From Bryobacterales bacterium KBS 96 (GTDB lineage Bacteria; Acidobacteriota; Terriglobia; Bryobacterales; Bryobacteraceae): a stretch of DNA of 64,000 bases. The stretch is taken from NCBI GenBank assembly GCA_000381625.1, contig KB906767.1, positions 2,995,304 through 3,059,303 of the forward strand. The letters run 5' to 3'. Under the pieces are notes generated by a model, which was given only the letters and a program-made list of their open reading frames with translations, made no database searches and was not told where the DNA came from. Below, piece after piece: positions 1-9,113 of the stretch; the first letter of the stretch is position 1; each line of letters begins with the position of its first letter. A program made the translations under genes and the position numbers.

Positions 1-1
1 C

Positions 2-567
2 GAAGTTCCACGGCTGTATGTCTTAGATGGTGGCAAGGCGCTCTCGGCCGCGGTCCGGCGGACCGCTGGGAAGGCAGGGTTCATCCAACGTTGTCAAGTC
101 CACAAGGTCCGAAACGTGGTCGATCACCTCACCGAGGAGCACCAGGCGCACGTCCGGCAAAAGCTGCTCAGTGCTTACGGGACGCGCGAGTATATCGATG
201 CCCGACGAGCGTTGCTGCGTCTCCTCCGAGAATTGATGGCTTTGAATCCGAGCGCTGCCCGAAGTCTGGAAGAAGGTCTGGAAGACACCCTCACGGTTCA
301 CCGCTTGCGTGTGCGCCGCGACTACGGACCAGCTTGGCGAGCACCAACCCGATCGAATCTGCCTTCTCCATCGTGGAGACCGTGTGCCGCAATGTGAAGC
401 GCTGGCAGGGCGGCGATCAACATCTCCGCTGGGTTGCCAGCGGCTTGTTATGGGCAGAGTCCAGATGGAATCGAGTGCATGGTTATCGTGAGATTCCCAT
501 CCTCGTCAAAGAATTGGAGCTCGCGGTCATCAAAGGTCTCCCTCTTCGTCACGCCACTGTGGCATGA
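2..567 (+). pseudogene. IS256-family (Mutator-type) transposase remnant, frameshifted and cut by the window edge
   Basis: Two reading frames together give the C-terminal part of an IS256-family DDE transposase. The first frame (from base 2) carries YVLDGGKAL, with the second catalytic Asp, then CQVHKVRNVVDHL. The second frame carries LRTSLASTNPIES, with the likely catalytic Glu, then NVKRWQGGDQHLRWV and ends at the TGA at 565-567. The switch lies near 300-318 and needs a net loss of one base, or gain of two, so no intact protein can be made. The 5' part lies outside the window. No terminal inverted repeat could be assigned. The family call is firm from the motifs; whether the frameshift is real or a sequencing error is unknown. 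Confidence 0.85.
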
Positions 568-1157
568 TCAGGAGGAAATTCCGTCGCGCGTTTCAACTAG
601 AAAGCGGGCATCCTCGATTTGCCAGAACTGGCGAGAGGAGATAGATTGCCCGAGCTAACTAATCGTCGCTGGGTGGCGCCACGCTGGGCTGCAGAATCAG
701 TAGAACGCTCCGGCCCAGTATCTTCCGGGAGTGATCGTCCGGGATTATTCTTAGGTTATTCCGAAATTACTCACTTCGTGTTATGTCCGTCATCCCCCGA
801 TTTTCCTTGACGTTGGCGTGACTGATGAGCGTGACACGATCGAGTGGGTCGCTGTACTCATAGCGTTTCAAAAACGCCTTTGGCGATTGGTTGAGAAATA
901 ATGGGGAATGAATTCTCCGTCCCCCGATTTCCACCCTTGGAAGTGGGGGAAATGACCAAGTCCGCAAGCTGAGTTTCACATCTGTACGACCAAAGTGATC
1001 ATCGATCCAATATTATGGACGGTCGAATTCACTTACGATTACAATCGGAAATCCCGGGACGGAGTAGTGTAAATAAAAGTTTCGGCGACAGGCTACGAAA
1101 TGATGAATTTCGCCGGCCGCCGGAGCCCGAGACCCGTAGTGCCGGCCCGCTCGTAAC
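568..1157. other. Intergenic stretch without a supported gene
   Basis: About 590 bases between the transposase remnant and the SRPBCC gene. Only short reading frames occur. The longest on the minus strand, 767-979, would give 70 residues with no recognisable motif and no clear ribosome binding site, so it is not called. The motif TCCCCCGATTT occurs twice (near 795 and 920). This may be debris of the adjacent insertion sequence, but no inverted repeats were found to prove it. Confidence 0.5.
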
Positions 1158-1667
1158 CTACCACGTCTTGGCGAGGGCCACGAGTTGATCGAGCACTTTT
1201 CCCCAGCCCTGGTAGAAGCCCATCTCTTCGTGCTTTTTGGACGTCGCTTCGTCGCCGTGCATCGCGATTGCCGTGTATTTCGTCCGCGTACCCTGCGCTT
1301 CGAGCACGATGATGGCGGTGAAATACAACTCGTCGCACGAGGAGCCTGTTCCAGCAGCTCTAATTGCAGGCCGGTAGCCAGGTCCGAGCGCTGAGGTCCA
1401 CACAAGCTTCTCGTTGGGCACGATCTCGAGATAACAGCCTACATTGGGAAAGTCCCGCCCCTCCGGCGAACGCATGATGGTCCGAAACATGCCTCCGGGC
1501 CGAAGATCGATCTCGCAATCAACGGTTGTCCACGGCGCGGGCGTGAACCATTTCTTAATGTGTTCCGGTTTGGTCCATGCCGCCCATACGAGATCTCTCG
1601 GGACATCGACGACCCGTTCCAGTACCAGGTCAAGCTTTGAGTTTGTTTGAATAGCTGCAGTGCTCAT
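1158..1667 (-). CDS. SRPBCC / AHSA1-like (activator of Hsp90 homology 1) domain protein
   Basis: A 169-residue soluble protein filling one SRPBCC fold. The family signature is near the N-terminus: [26 protein letters not shown] followed by a WFTP segment and a [13 protein letters not shown] strand. Many family members bind small hydrophobic ligands in a central cavity, but the ligand cannot be read from sequence. The start codon overlaps the stop of the upstream ArsR-type regulator by 4 nt (1664-1667), so the two are translationally coupled. The ArsR-SRPBCC pair is very common in soil bacteria; I infer that the regulator controls this gene. Confidence 0.88.
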   Translation of the reverse strand: MSTAAIQTNSKLDLVLERVVDVPRDLVWAAWTKPEHIKKWFTPAPWTTVDCEIDLRPGGMFRTIMRSPEGRDFPNVGCYLEIVPNEKLVWTSALGPGYRPAIRAAGTGSSCDELYFTAIIVLEAQGTRTKYTAIAMHGDEATSKKHEEMGFYQGWGKVLDQLVALAKTW

Positions 1668-2002
1668 GATTTCTGCTCCTTAACATCCGTGAGGTAAGTA
1701 TCCAGTTGATCGAGGCGGCGATTCCAGATGGCGCGTTGCTTTTCTAACCAGGCTTCCGAGGCCCTCAACGGCCGTGGCGTGAGTCGATAGGTTCGCACGC
1801 GCCCCGCCTTACACGATTTGACCAGCCCGCAACTCTCGAGCACGTCGAGATGCTGCAGAAACGACGGCAGCGACATCCTGAACGGTTCAGCCAGTTCGCT
1901 CACGGCGGCGGGCCCACTGCTGAGTCGTTCGAGCACCGCTCGCCGCGTAGGGTCGGACAATCCGTGGAACACGCGATTCAACTGGGCCTGTTGGTTAGGC
2001 AC
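1664..2002 (-). CDS. ArsR-family winged-helix transcriptional regulator
   Basis: A small winged-helix DNA-binding protein of about 112 residues. It opens with [20 protein letters not shown], the typical ArsR N-terminal helix pair, followed by the recognition helix [19 protein letters not shown] and the wing [10 protein letters not shown]. No cysteine metal-binding motif is visible, so it belongs to the non-metal ArsR group usually paired with AHSA1 genes. I chose the GTG at 2002 because homologous proteins begin about 10 residues before [11 protein letters not shown]; a TTG at 2029 would add nine residues. The last 4 nt overlap the SRPBCC gene. Autoregulation from the 2003-2170 gap is likely but no operator was found. 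Confidence 0.88.
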   Translation of the reverse strand: MPNQQAQLNRVFHGLSDPTRRAVLERLSSGPAAVSELAEPFRMSLPSFLQHLDVLESCGLVKSCKAGRVRTYRLTPRPLRASEAWLEKQRAIWNRRLDQLDTYLTDVKEQKS

Positions 2003-2170
2003 GGACCTTACTATAGCAGGAAGCAACACCTAGGTCAACGCCTAACTTTTACGCGCGTGGCGGCCAGAAGAGTTTCCTCGCAATTGCTCACGCGGAGAAC
2101 GCGCCGCCAACGCGACAGCACCTTTGGAAATTAGTCGAATGAGTGCTCCCCAGCTTTGCCAGCTTCGCGG

Positions 2171-2983
2171 TCAGTTGACCACGCCATCGGAAGCTACGGC
2201 CGCCCTCGAAAGGGATATGGCGTCCGTACGAATCTTCTCCCATTCCTGAACGGCAAGTCCACGGGATTCGAAGAACGCGCGGATTTTCGGGGCAGTCCAA
2301 TCGAACAGGTCTTCGAGTACGGGCACCAGGACGCTGGTTGCGTCCTCGCTGAGCACTGTCCGGCGCGCGATCGGCGTCAGGTACTTGTTCTCGGAGACAG
2401 CGATGGTGAGGCCGTCGAGCCGATTGATATGTAGCATCACATGGATGTCGGAGCTGCCGTCCCCAACATAGACCACGCGGTCGGGGCCAACTCGCATTTC
2501 AGCGCGCAGTGCGTCCACGACAGCGACCTTTCCGTACCCGGCTGGCAGACGGACAATCGATTCAATTTCGCCGGACCCCGGATCGTAGCGGAAACGCGTT
2601 CCATGGATATGATCCGGCAGAATAATGCCTTCGAGAGCCGATTGAATGACTTCTTCCGGCGCCGCCGAAACGACGTGGAACGCGAATTCGGCGCCATTGA
2701 GATCCTGCAACAGCGACGACAGCAGGGCGATGTTTTCTTTCAAGCGGATCTGTTTGCCGACGGCGGCAAGTTGCTCTTTTCGGACCCGCCGGAAATGGGG
2801 GTCATGCAGCAGCAGGTAAGAGAGTTCGCCTCCCTGTTGGACAAGGTGGATTTTCGAGAGCCCCTCTACCCGTTCACTGAAATTGTCAATGCCGAGCATC
2901 CGGCTAAGGACCAGACCCGAATCGTTGAAACTGAGCGTCTGATCGAAATCGCTGACGAAGAGAAATTGCTTTAATTTGTTCAT
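2171..2983 (-). CDS. HAD-superfamily phosphatase (phosphoserine phosphatase-like)
   Basis: A 270-residue cytosolic HAD hydrolase. Motif I is DFDQTL at about residues 12-17 (nucleophile Asp and acid/base Asp); motif II is probably VVSAAP near residue 105; motif IV is [11 protein letters not shown] near residue 170. The cap is inserted between motifs I and II, as in the PSP/MtnX-like subgroup. The substrate cannot be assigned. The ATG at 2983 has a near-perfect ribosome binding site (GGAGGTAAGG about 6 nt upstream), which fixes the start. It stands alone, divergent from the GntR/LacI-type regulator. Confidence 0.82.
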   Translation of the reverse strand: MNKLKQFLFVSDFDQTLSFNDSGLVLSRMLGIDNFSERVEGLSKIHLVQQGGELSYLLLHDPHFRRVRKEQLAAVGKQIRLKENIALLSSLLQDLNGAEFAFHVVSAAPEEVIQSALEGIILPDHIHGTRFRYDPGSGEIESIVRLPAGYGKVAVVDALRAEMRVGPDRVVYVGDGSSDIHVMLHINRLDGLTIAVSENKYLTPIARRTVLSEDATSVLVPVLEDLFDWTAPKIRAFFESRGLAVQEWEKIRTDAISLSRAAVASDGVVN

Positions 2984-3182
2984 GTTTGCCTTACCTCCGG
3001 TGGGTTCAGTAACCAGGACGTCGGATCAAAGCCGCGATGCAACGGTGCGGATCGATCGATATCTGCTTCCTTGCGACTGAGGAGGAAGAACTTACCGGGA
3101 GGCGTCTGCCTCTCACTACCTGTAGATGAGCTTCCCGGATGGCAGGTTGCACTGCGGAAGTGAAAGCTGTTATATCTACTCC

Positions 3183-4328
3183 ATGCCCCGTCCCGAACGG
3201 CCGAAGCGTTCCTCTAAGGATAAACCAAAATACCAGGCGCTGTTCGAATCTTTAAGGGCGGATGTGTTATCCGGCCGCTACCGCGCGGGACAAAAGTTGC
3301 CGAGCGAGGCGGCGCTCGTGAAGAAATCGGGAGCATCGCGGATTACGGTAGGCCGCGCGGTTCGCGAATTGCAGAACCAGAAGCTGGTGGATCGTGTGGC
3401 GGGTTCGGGCACCTACGTCCGCGATCCGCGAGCGGACGCGTTCCGTCCGCTGCTGTTCGGCCTATTGATTCCGGATTTAGGGGAGACGGAAGTTTTCGAG
3501 CCTATCTGCCAAAGCATCGCGAACTCACCCGATGCCTTGGACCATGCCCTGCTGTGGGGACACGCGGATGCCTCAGCCAGCAAGCCGGAACAGGCATGGC
3601 GGCTTTGCCGGCAATACATTTCGCGGAAAGTATCGGGCGTCTTCTTCGCGCCGTTGGAATTTGAGAGCGAAGCGGAAAAAATGAATCGGCGCATTGTCTC
3701 GGCGCTACGGGAAGCGAACATTGCGGTAGTGCTTCTGGACCGACGAGACTCGAAGGCTCCGGAGCGGAAGCGGCCCGATCTGGTCAGCATCAACAACCGG
3801 CAAGCCGGATACGTCGCCACCGAACATCTTGTCAAGCTGGGCTGTAGGAGGATTGGATTCATGGGGCGCCACGGCGCGGCGTGGACGATTGCGGAGCGCA
3901 TCAGCGGATATGAAGACGCTCTCGCGGCGCATGGTTTGCGGCGGCCGGCGGGCTTGGGATTGCATCTGCATCCGCTGGGTCCGCATGCGGAGGAAGCGGT
4001 CCGTAGGCGCCGCAAGGTGAACGACGAAGCGATTGAAGCGTTTGTATGCGTGAACGATCGCATCGCTGGAGAGTTGATGCATTCATTTCTGGCAAATGGC
4101 GTGAGGATACCTGAGGATATGCGTCTGGTGGGTATTGACGACGTGTCGTATGCAGGCCTGCTGCCTGTACCGTTGACCACGGTCAGGCAGCCGACTCGCG
4201 AAATTGGTGAAGCGGCGCTTCGCACAATGCTGGACCGCATCCGAATGCCACACCAGCCTCCGCGGGAGATTCTGCTGGATGGAGAACTCGTGATCCGGCG
4301 ATCTTGCGGAGCAATTACCAACCGTTAA
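3183..4328 (+). CDS. GntR-type transcriptional regulator with LacI-like sugar-binding domain
   Basis: About 381 residues. The N-terminus is a GntR winged helix: YQALFESLRADVLSGRY, LPSEAALVKKSGASRITVGRAV and a wing ending VAGSGTYV. The rest is a LacI/periplasmic-binding-like effector domain, with GYVATEHLVKLGCRRIGFMG near the middle and a DDVSYAGLLPVPLTTVRQP segment typical of LacI C-terminal lobes. This GntR-LacI chimera is the architecture of AraR-like sugar repressors. I start it at the ATG at 3183 (MPRPERPK); a longer frame from 3126 adds 19 unlikely residues. The neighbouring MFS transporter and sialidase are possible targets, but this is inference from position only. Confidence 0.85.
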   Translation: MPRPERPKRSSKDKPKYQALFESLRADVLSGRYRAGQKLPSEAALVKKSGASRITVGRAVRELQNQKLVDRVAGSGTYVRDPRADAFRPLLFGLLIPDLGETEVFEPICQSIANSPDALDHALLWGHADASASKPEQAWRLCRQYISRKVSGVFFAPLEFESEAEKMNRRIVSALREANIAVVLLDRRDSKAPERKRPDLVSINNRQAGYVATEHLVKLGCRRIGFMGRHGAAWTIAERISGYEDALAAHGLRRPAGLGLHLHPLGPHAEEAVRRRRKVNDEAIEAFVCVNDRIAGELMHSFLANGVRIPEDMRLVGIDDVSYAGLLPVPLTTVRQPTREIGEAALRTMLDRIRMPHQPPREILLDGELVIRRSCGAITNR

Positions 4329-4800
4329 GTACGGCCGTTCTTAATTACGAAGACGTATGGCAGCAGGACCAGTCCGTGAGGACGTCCGCTCCGTTGAAGA
4401 CACCGGTAGACACGTCCGCTCCCTGACGGTCGCGGTTCGGTGCAGGTGACCGGGCGTCTTCATCCGATTCCGCGGCCCCCAGGGCCATGCGTACTCTCTG
4501 ACGGCCGCGGTTCGGTGCTGGTAGCCGGGCGTTACACGGCCTCCGGAAAACCCGCTTGCTGACGCAAGGCGGCTCCGTGTCGAGGTTACCAGGAAACAGC
4601 GCCGCCGGACGTGAGTGCGCCGGGTCGAAAGGCGTCTTTCATCTAATTCCGCGGCCCCCAGGTCCATGCGTACTCCCTGACGGCCGCGGTTCGGTGCAGG
4701 CACGCCGCCGTCTTCATCAAGGTTGACGCCCCGTCGGGCCATGAGGACTTGTTGCCGGTCGCGGCTCTTCGATGCGCTACGGTGTTTGCGAACCGCCGTA
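4329..4800. repeat. Intergenic repeat cluster (three related copies plus a hairpin element)
   Basis: No gene is visible here. Two units of about 68-70 bases are nearly identical: 4454-4521 and 4631-4700. Both contain the core CCGCGGCCCCCAGG, then CCATGCGTACTC and GACGGCCGCGGTTCGGTGC. A third, partial copy with CCCTGACGGTCGCGGTTCGG lies at 4412-4447. Between them, at 4551-4581, is CCCGCTTGCTGACGCAAGG, which has a small stem (CTTGC/GCAAG) and recurs at 6183-6213. These look like non-coding dispersed intergenic repeats. Confidence 0.75.
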
Positions 4801-5993
4801 CTAAGCCGATTCGGATTCCGGGCGGCGGACCGCGTTCGCGAGCGTGGCCGCGAGCAGGCTGAGCGCGACAACGACCAGGAGAGCCAACCGGAGAGAACTG
4901 GATTGGGCAATGAAACCAATTATCGGCGGCCCGAAAAGAAAACCGATATAGCCGGACCCGCTCACCATCGCGATGCCGGCGCCGCTGAGTATGGAAGGCA
5001 CGCGCCCTCCAGCGCCAAACACGATGGGCACAATCACGGCGAAGCCGGCGCCGGTCAGCGCGAAGCCGGGCAGCGCCCAGTACGGAGATTGCGCCAGCAG
5101 AGCGAGCGAGAGTCCCGCGGCCGCGAGCAAAGCACTCCCACGCACAGTCATTACCGGCCCCATTCGCGCCGTGAGGCGATCTCCGAGCAATCGACACGCC
5201 GCCATGCCGATGGAAAACGCAGCATACGCGGCGGCAGCTAGTCCTGGTCCCGCGTTCAGAACCTGCTTCAGATAGACAGCGCTCCAGTCGGCAATGGCTC
5301 CTTCCGAAAGAAACATGCAAAAACCGAGAACGGTGAGACTGACAAGCACCGTGGGGACTCGCGACAGCTTAAAGCCGCTGTGGCGCTTCGCGAGTCTGTC
5401 TCCGCCTTCCAGCAAATTCGGCGCCGTCGCAATGCTGAACAAGAGAAGGATTCCAGACGCCAGGGCCAGGTGCATTCGCGGGGCAATCTCGTGAGCGGCG
5501 AGCAGCGCTCCGAAACTTGCGCCGATCATTCCGCCGATGCTGAACATCGCGTGAAAGCGGGACATGGTGGGCGTCGCAATCACGGTCTCGACAGCGACGC
5601 CTTGCGAGTTGATCGAGACGTCATTCGCCCCCCCATTGCTCCGAAGATCGTTAGGGCGCAGAACAAAGTCAAGCTGTTTACGGCGAGCGATGGCCCGGCG
5701 AGAGCAAGGCAGAAACCGGCCGTGCTCCAGGTCGTCACTGGCTTGCTGCCGAAGCGCGCAATCAGCCAGCCGGTAACTGGAACAGCAACCACCGATCCGA
5801 CGGCCGTTCCCAGTAAGCATAAGCCGAGGCGCGCATTGTTTAATCCGAGAGCGCTCTGGACGGCGGGGATTCTCGAAACCCAGGTAGAGACTACAAGGCC
5901 ATGAATGAGAAATCGAGCGGCGACGGCCCACCACGCGGAATCGATACGAGGCCGATCGTGGACACGTACAGCGGAATTGGTTGCCTGAATCAT
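4801..5993 (-). pseudogene. MFS transporter (YbjJ-like), frameshifted at a 7-G run
   Basis: Two overlapping minus-strand frames make one 12-helix major facilitator of about 395 residues. The first frame (from 5993) covers the N-terminal half, with FLIHGLVVSTWVSRIPAVQ and an RFGSK loop. The second frame carries the rest, including NDVSINSQGVAVE, FHAMFSIGGMIGAS and the C-terminal helices to 4801. They meet at a run of seven Gs (coding strand) around 5628-5634. One more G would restore AMGGANDVSINSQ, the conserved helix-4 region of this family. It is therefore a recent frameshift, a homopolymer sequencing error, or a slippage site. The substrate is unknown; the regulator and sialidase beside it suggest a sugar. 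Confidence 0.75.
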
Positions 5994-6404
5994 AAATATG
6001 TCCGTTTAGCGAAGAGCGGGCTGCCTGCGCCGCTCACTGCCTTGGTGTGGCGACTGGCGTAGGGGATGGCAACTCAGCTTGCCGCTTCATCTGGTTGGAT
6101 GCCACTCGGCATGACAGGTTTCCATATTGTTGATAAAGCTGTTATGTCAGCTTGTTGCACTTCAGTAACTCATCATCCGAAGCCCGCTTGCTCACGCAAG
6201 GCGGCTCTGTATCCAAGGCAAGCCAGAATCGGAGGCGCCGCACACGTGCGCGGGTTGTGCGTGAGTAAGCGGCGAGGGTATCGAAAATTGCTTCTTTTCA
6301 GGTTCCAGATCTGGCGGCAACTATATCAAGAGCCAGTGAAAGCAGGTAATCTTGAATTGCTCTGGACGTCTCCCATGTCCTGACGGTGGAGGTAACAAAG
6401 CTGG
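5994..6404. repeat. Intergenic region with a dispersed hairpin repeat
   Basis: About 410 bases without a supported gene, upstream of the sialidase. At 6183-6213 lies a second copy of the element at 4551-4581 (CCCGCTTGCTCACGCAAGG followed by CGGCTC). Near 6102-6120 is ATGCCACTCGGCATGACAGG, a small inverted repeat (ATGCC/GGCAT). The promoter of the sialidase must lie here, but no convincing -35/-10 pair was found. Confidence 0.55.
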
Positions 6405-7511
6405 ATGCCCGCAAGATCCGCACTATTGCTCGTTCTGGCGGCAGTATGTCCCCTAATTGCCGGGAACGTTCCGTTCTTCTCGCAGAATGACATCTTCCGC
6501 GAGGGAGACAACGGCGTGCATACCTATCGCATTCCCGCACTCATCGAAACCCGGAACAGCGTACTGATTGCGGTCGCGGATGCGCGCTACGATAGCGATC
6601 GCGATTTGCCTGCCAATATCTCCCTGGTCATGCGGCGCAGCTTGAACGAGGGGAAAGACTGGGAGGCGCCACGGACTATCCAGAAAGTGAAGGGCGGCGG
6701 CGTCGGCGATGCCTCGTTGCTGCTGGACCGTTCGACGGGACGCATCTGGTGCTTCTTCAATTACGGGCCGCCGGGGATCGGATTTCTGACTGCCAAGCCG
6801 GGTACACGAACCGGCGCCACAACCTTACAGCTCCATGCAATTCACAGCGACAATGACGGCGCGACCTGGTCCGAAGCGGTGGACCTTACTCCACAAGTGA
6901 AGGAACCTTCCTGGCAGGGAATGTTTGCCACGTCCGGGACGGATATCCAAATTAGCTCTGGCCGGTTTCTTGTGCCGCTTGTCGTTCGCGACGGCCAGGG
7001 TATCGTTCATTCGCTAAACGCATATAGCGACAATCACGGAAAAACGTGGAAGCATGGTGAGCCAATCGGCGAGGGGACGGATGAGAGTCACAATGTCGAA
7101 CTGAGAGACGGCGTCGTCCTTCAAAATATGCGCAACGGCACACACCGGGCAATTGCGCGATCCCACGACGGCGGAATCACATTCGGCCCCATGAGCCACG
7201 ACCCGGCGCTGATCGATCCAAGCTGCAATGCCGGGATCACTCGCTATCATCGGGGCGGCAAAGACATTCTAATTTTCACGAACGCGGCCAGCACTCACCG
7301 CAAAGATATTACGGTGAAGCTGAGCTACGACAGCGGCCGAACTTGGCCCGCGGCACGGACCATTTATGCGGGACCTGCCGGCTATTCGACTGTCATTTCG
7401 CTGCACGACGGAAGCATCGGGGTGCTGTACGAACGGGGAAACGCCCGTCCGGACGAACGGATCACCTTCACGCGGTTCAATCTTGCATGGGTGACGCGAT
7501 ATCGCCGCTAA
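6405..7511 (+). CDS. Exo-alpha-sialidase (GH33-type, BNR repeats), probably secreted
   Basis: A 368-residue protein with an N-terminal signal peptide (hydrophobic LLLVLAAVCPLIAG). The sialidase hallmark YRIPAL occurs near residue 45, supplying one of the three arginines that bind the sialic-acid carboxylate. Four Asp-box (BNR) motifs follow: SDNDGATW, SDNHGKTW, SHDGGITF and SYDSGRTW, consistent with a six-bladed propeller. Predicted role: hydrolysis of terminal sialic acids outside the cytoplasm. Some of these acidobacterial and Planctomycetes propellers may act on other sugars, so substrate is less certain than fold. A GGAGGT site lies about 12 nt before the ATG. No sialate catabolic genes (nanA, nanK) are in the window. 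Confidence 0.83.
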   Translation: MPARSALLLVLAAVCPLIAGNVPFFSQNDIFREGDNGVHTYRIPALIETRNSVLIAVADARYDSDRDLPANISLVMRRSLNEGKDWEAPRTIQKVKGGGVGDASLLLDRSTGRIWCFFNYGPPGIGFLTAKPGTRTGATTLQLHAIHSDNDGATWSEAVDLTPQVKEPSWQGMFATSGTDIQISSGRFLVPLVVRDGQGIVHSLNAYSDNHGKTWKHGEPIGEGTDESHNVELRDGVVLQNMRNGTHRAIARSHDGGITFGPMSHDPALIDPSCNAGITRYHRGGKDILIFTNAASTHRKDITVKLSYDSGRTWPAARTIYAGPAGYSTVISLHDGSIGVLYERGNARPDERITFTRFNLAWVTRYRR

Positions 7512-7570
7512 CGCGAGTCAGCATGCACTTCGAAGTTCGGATGCATGGAAGAAACACGGTTTGTTTGAAG

Positions 7571-7612
7571 ACGTCCGCTCTCTCACGGGCGCGTTTCCGT
7601 GCGAGCCAATGA
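7571..7612. repeat. Degenerate copy of the 4.4-kb intergenic repeat
   Basis: Just downstream of the sialidase, the segment GACGTCCGCTCTCTCACGG followed by GCGCGTTTCCGTGCGAG resembles the partial unit at 4412-4447 (ACGTCCGCTCCCTGACGG then TCGCGGTTCGGTGC). It suggests that the same repeat family flanks both sides of the regulator-transporter-sialidase segment. Confidence 0.5.
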
Positions 7613-7628
7613 ATGTTTTTTGTTGGGC

Positions 7629-7646
7629 ATGAGCGCGTGCGCTCAT
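7629..7646. terminator. Palindromic hairpin between convergent genes, possible terminator
   Basis: ATGAGCGCGTGCGCTCAT is a perfect 8-bp stem with a 2-base loop, located between the convergent sialidase (ends 7511) and Mut7-C gene (ends 7654). No T-run follows on either strand, although TTTTTT lies at about 7615-7620. It could slow transcripts from both sides or be a repeat; terminator function is only a guess. Confidence 0.35.
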
Positions 7647-7653
7647 AATCAGA

Positions 7654-8430
7654 TCAAGGCGATGCCGGTGGCGCGGTCAGTTGCTTGATCCAAGCCAGCA
7701 TCCGGTCGTAATGCGATCCCTTCCAGTACACCCGGCCGCAGCGGCGACAGCGCTGGAACTCTGTATGCAACTGTGCGACTCGCGCGGGCAACTCTCGCTC
7801 AATGCTCTCCTTTTCAACTGCCTCAAGCATGTCGTTACATGCCATGCACCGGGAGAACGGGCGAATCCAGCCAGACAAATCGAATCGCTCGATAACCTCG
7901 GCAGCCTGGCGCCGGCTATCGGTTTCGCGCAGCCAGTATCCGTGATCGACAGCCCCATGCTTCAATAAGCCACGATCGCGGGTCAGCAGAACACGACGCT
8001 CTTCAGTCGAGATCCGTACAAGTTCAGGATCGGAAAAGCAACTTTGGTATAGCGTGTCCATGCCGAGCATACGCAGATAGGCCGCGAGTTTTCCCAGATG
8101 AACGTCGAGCACGAAACGCGGCTCTTCGCGGTGCAAGTCCGGTCGCAGGATCAAGCCCGGCCGGAGCCACTGGCTCTGAAACGGTGGATACACGGCAATC
8201 CGGTCGCCGCGCCGCACAACATAACGGAAATCCACGAATTCGTAGTTCGCTACAATGGCCGACACCTCGGGATGAGGAACGCCGAAACTCTCGATGATGT
8301 CCTTTACCGCGGTTGGAACAAGCAGGAGTCTCTCGACGGTACGATAGCGGTCGTCTACTTTCAGATGGTCGTTAAGACCAGCGTAAAAACGGAAATAGGC
8401 TGCCTCTCGAACTTGCATCGCGACATTCAC
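7654..8430 (-). CDS. Mut7-C RNase domain protein with N-terminal ubiquitin-like domain
   Basis: About 258 residues. The N-terminal 80 or so residues (REAAYFRFYAGLNDHL, then RRGDRIAVYPPF) match the Mut7-C ubiquitin-like domain. The C-terminal part is the Mut7-C PIN-like RNase domain: RFVLDVHLGKLAAYLRMLG with an acidic catalytic residue, LLTRDRGLL, and a zinc ribbon formed by CMAC and CRRCG ending in YWKGSHYDRM. Predicted to be an RNA-acting nuclease; the target is unknown. The GTG at 8430 overlaps the stop of the upstream DUF1569 gene as GTGA, implying coupling; an ATG at 8418 is the alternative start. Confidence 0.82.
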   Translation of the reverse strand: MNVAMQVREAAYFRFYAGLNDHLKVDDRYRTVERLLLVPTAVKDIIESFGVPHPEVSAIVANYEFVDFRYVVRRGDRIAVYPPFQSQWLRPGLILRPDLHREEPRFVLDVHLGKLAAYLRMLGMDTLYQSCFSDPELVRISTEERRVLLTRDRGLLKHGAVDHGYWLRETDSRRQAAEVIERFDLSGWIRPFSRCMACNDMLEAVEKESIERELPARVAQLHTEFQRCRRCGRVYWKGSHYDRMLAWIKQLTAPPASP

Positions 8431-8891
8431 ACTCCAAACTGGCGCAAGTGGTGATCGGTATGCAAATATCCCCAACGCATCCACTCAAAGAAAGTCATCT
8501 TGCCGAAAAAGGGATGGGGCGCTAAGACCAAGCCAGATCGCCAGGTTGTAAACCGCTCGACTAACGACAGGAGTTCTTGTAAGTCGCGCTCGAAATCCGT
8601 TGGCACGGTGCCGCCGATCCCTTGTTTGATTTCCGGCCTTGTGGGGAAGCCTTTCGGCCATGGCACCGGAAGGTAGAGAGCGATCCACTTCACAATGGAA
8701 CGCTGAAGAGGGCCGGTCGCCTTGCTCACCTGCTTTTCTCCCAAGGGAACTTTGAAAGAATCGCTCAAATGGCAAAGCATCTGATGCGCCGACATTTGCC
8801 CCCAGTTGGGCTTGGCGCGCTGCCGGAGATGACTCAAACGGAGAAGCACCACATTCCGAACGGCCGGATCGCCAAGATTATTCATCACCAT
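8427..8891 (-). CDS. DUF1569 / DinB-like four-helix protein
   Basis: A 154-residue protein of the DinB/YfiT-like superfamily. It carries the histidines expected for a metal site: MSAHQMLCHLSDS near residue 35 and the C-terminal LHTDHHLRQFGV. DinB-like proteins often use such a triad for thiol-dependent chemistry, but this branch has no assigned reaction. It is the first gene of a two-gene unit with the Mut7-C protein (4-nt overlap) and is divergent from the metallo-beta-lactamase-fold hydrolase. Confidence 0.78.
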   Translation of the reverse strand: MVMNNLGDPAVRNVVLLRLSHLRQRAKPNWGQMSAHQMLCHLSDSFKVPLGEKQVSKATGPLQRSIVKWIALYLPVPWPKGFPTRPEIKQGIGGTVPTDFERDLQELLSLVERFTTWRSGLVLAPHPFFGKMTFFEWMRWGYLHTDHHLRQFGV

Positions 8892-9113
8892 TTACAGGCT
8901 CTCACGCTGGCAAAACACGTGGCTCTATCTGTTGGTTAGAGGACAATGCCGCCATCGGACCATAGTCGTATCTTGCGCTTCCATGAGCTTCGATCCGGTC
9001 CTCGTAAAACGCGCAGCATTGTCTTCTCTTGACGGATAGGATAAGTTCGGCCACAGTGTGAATCACAGGACCTCGTCCGACGTCATACGACGGGCGAGTC
9101 CGAAGGAGCACGC

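Noticed and set aside
767-979. 70-residue minus-strand reading frame as a gene
   Set aside because: No ribosome binding site, no recognisable family, and it lies in likely insertion-sequence debris.
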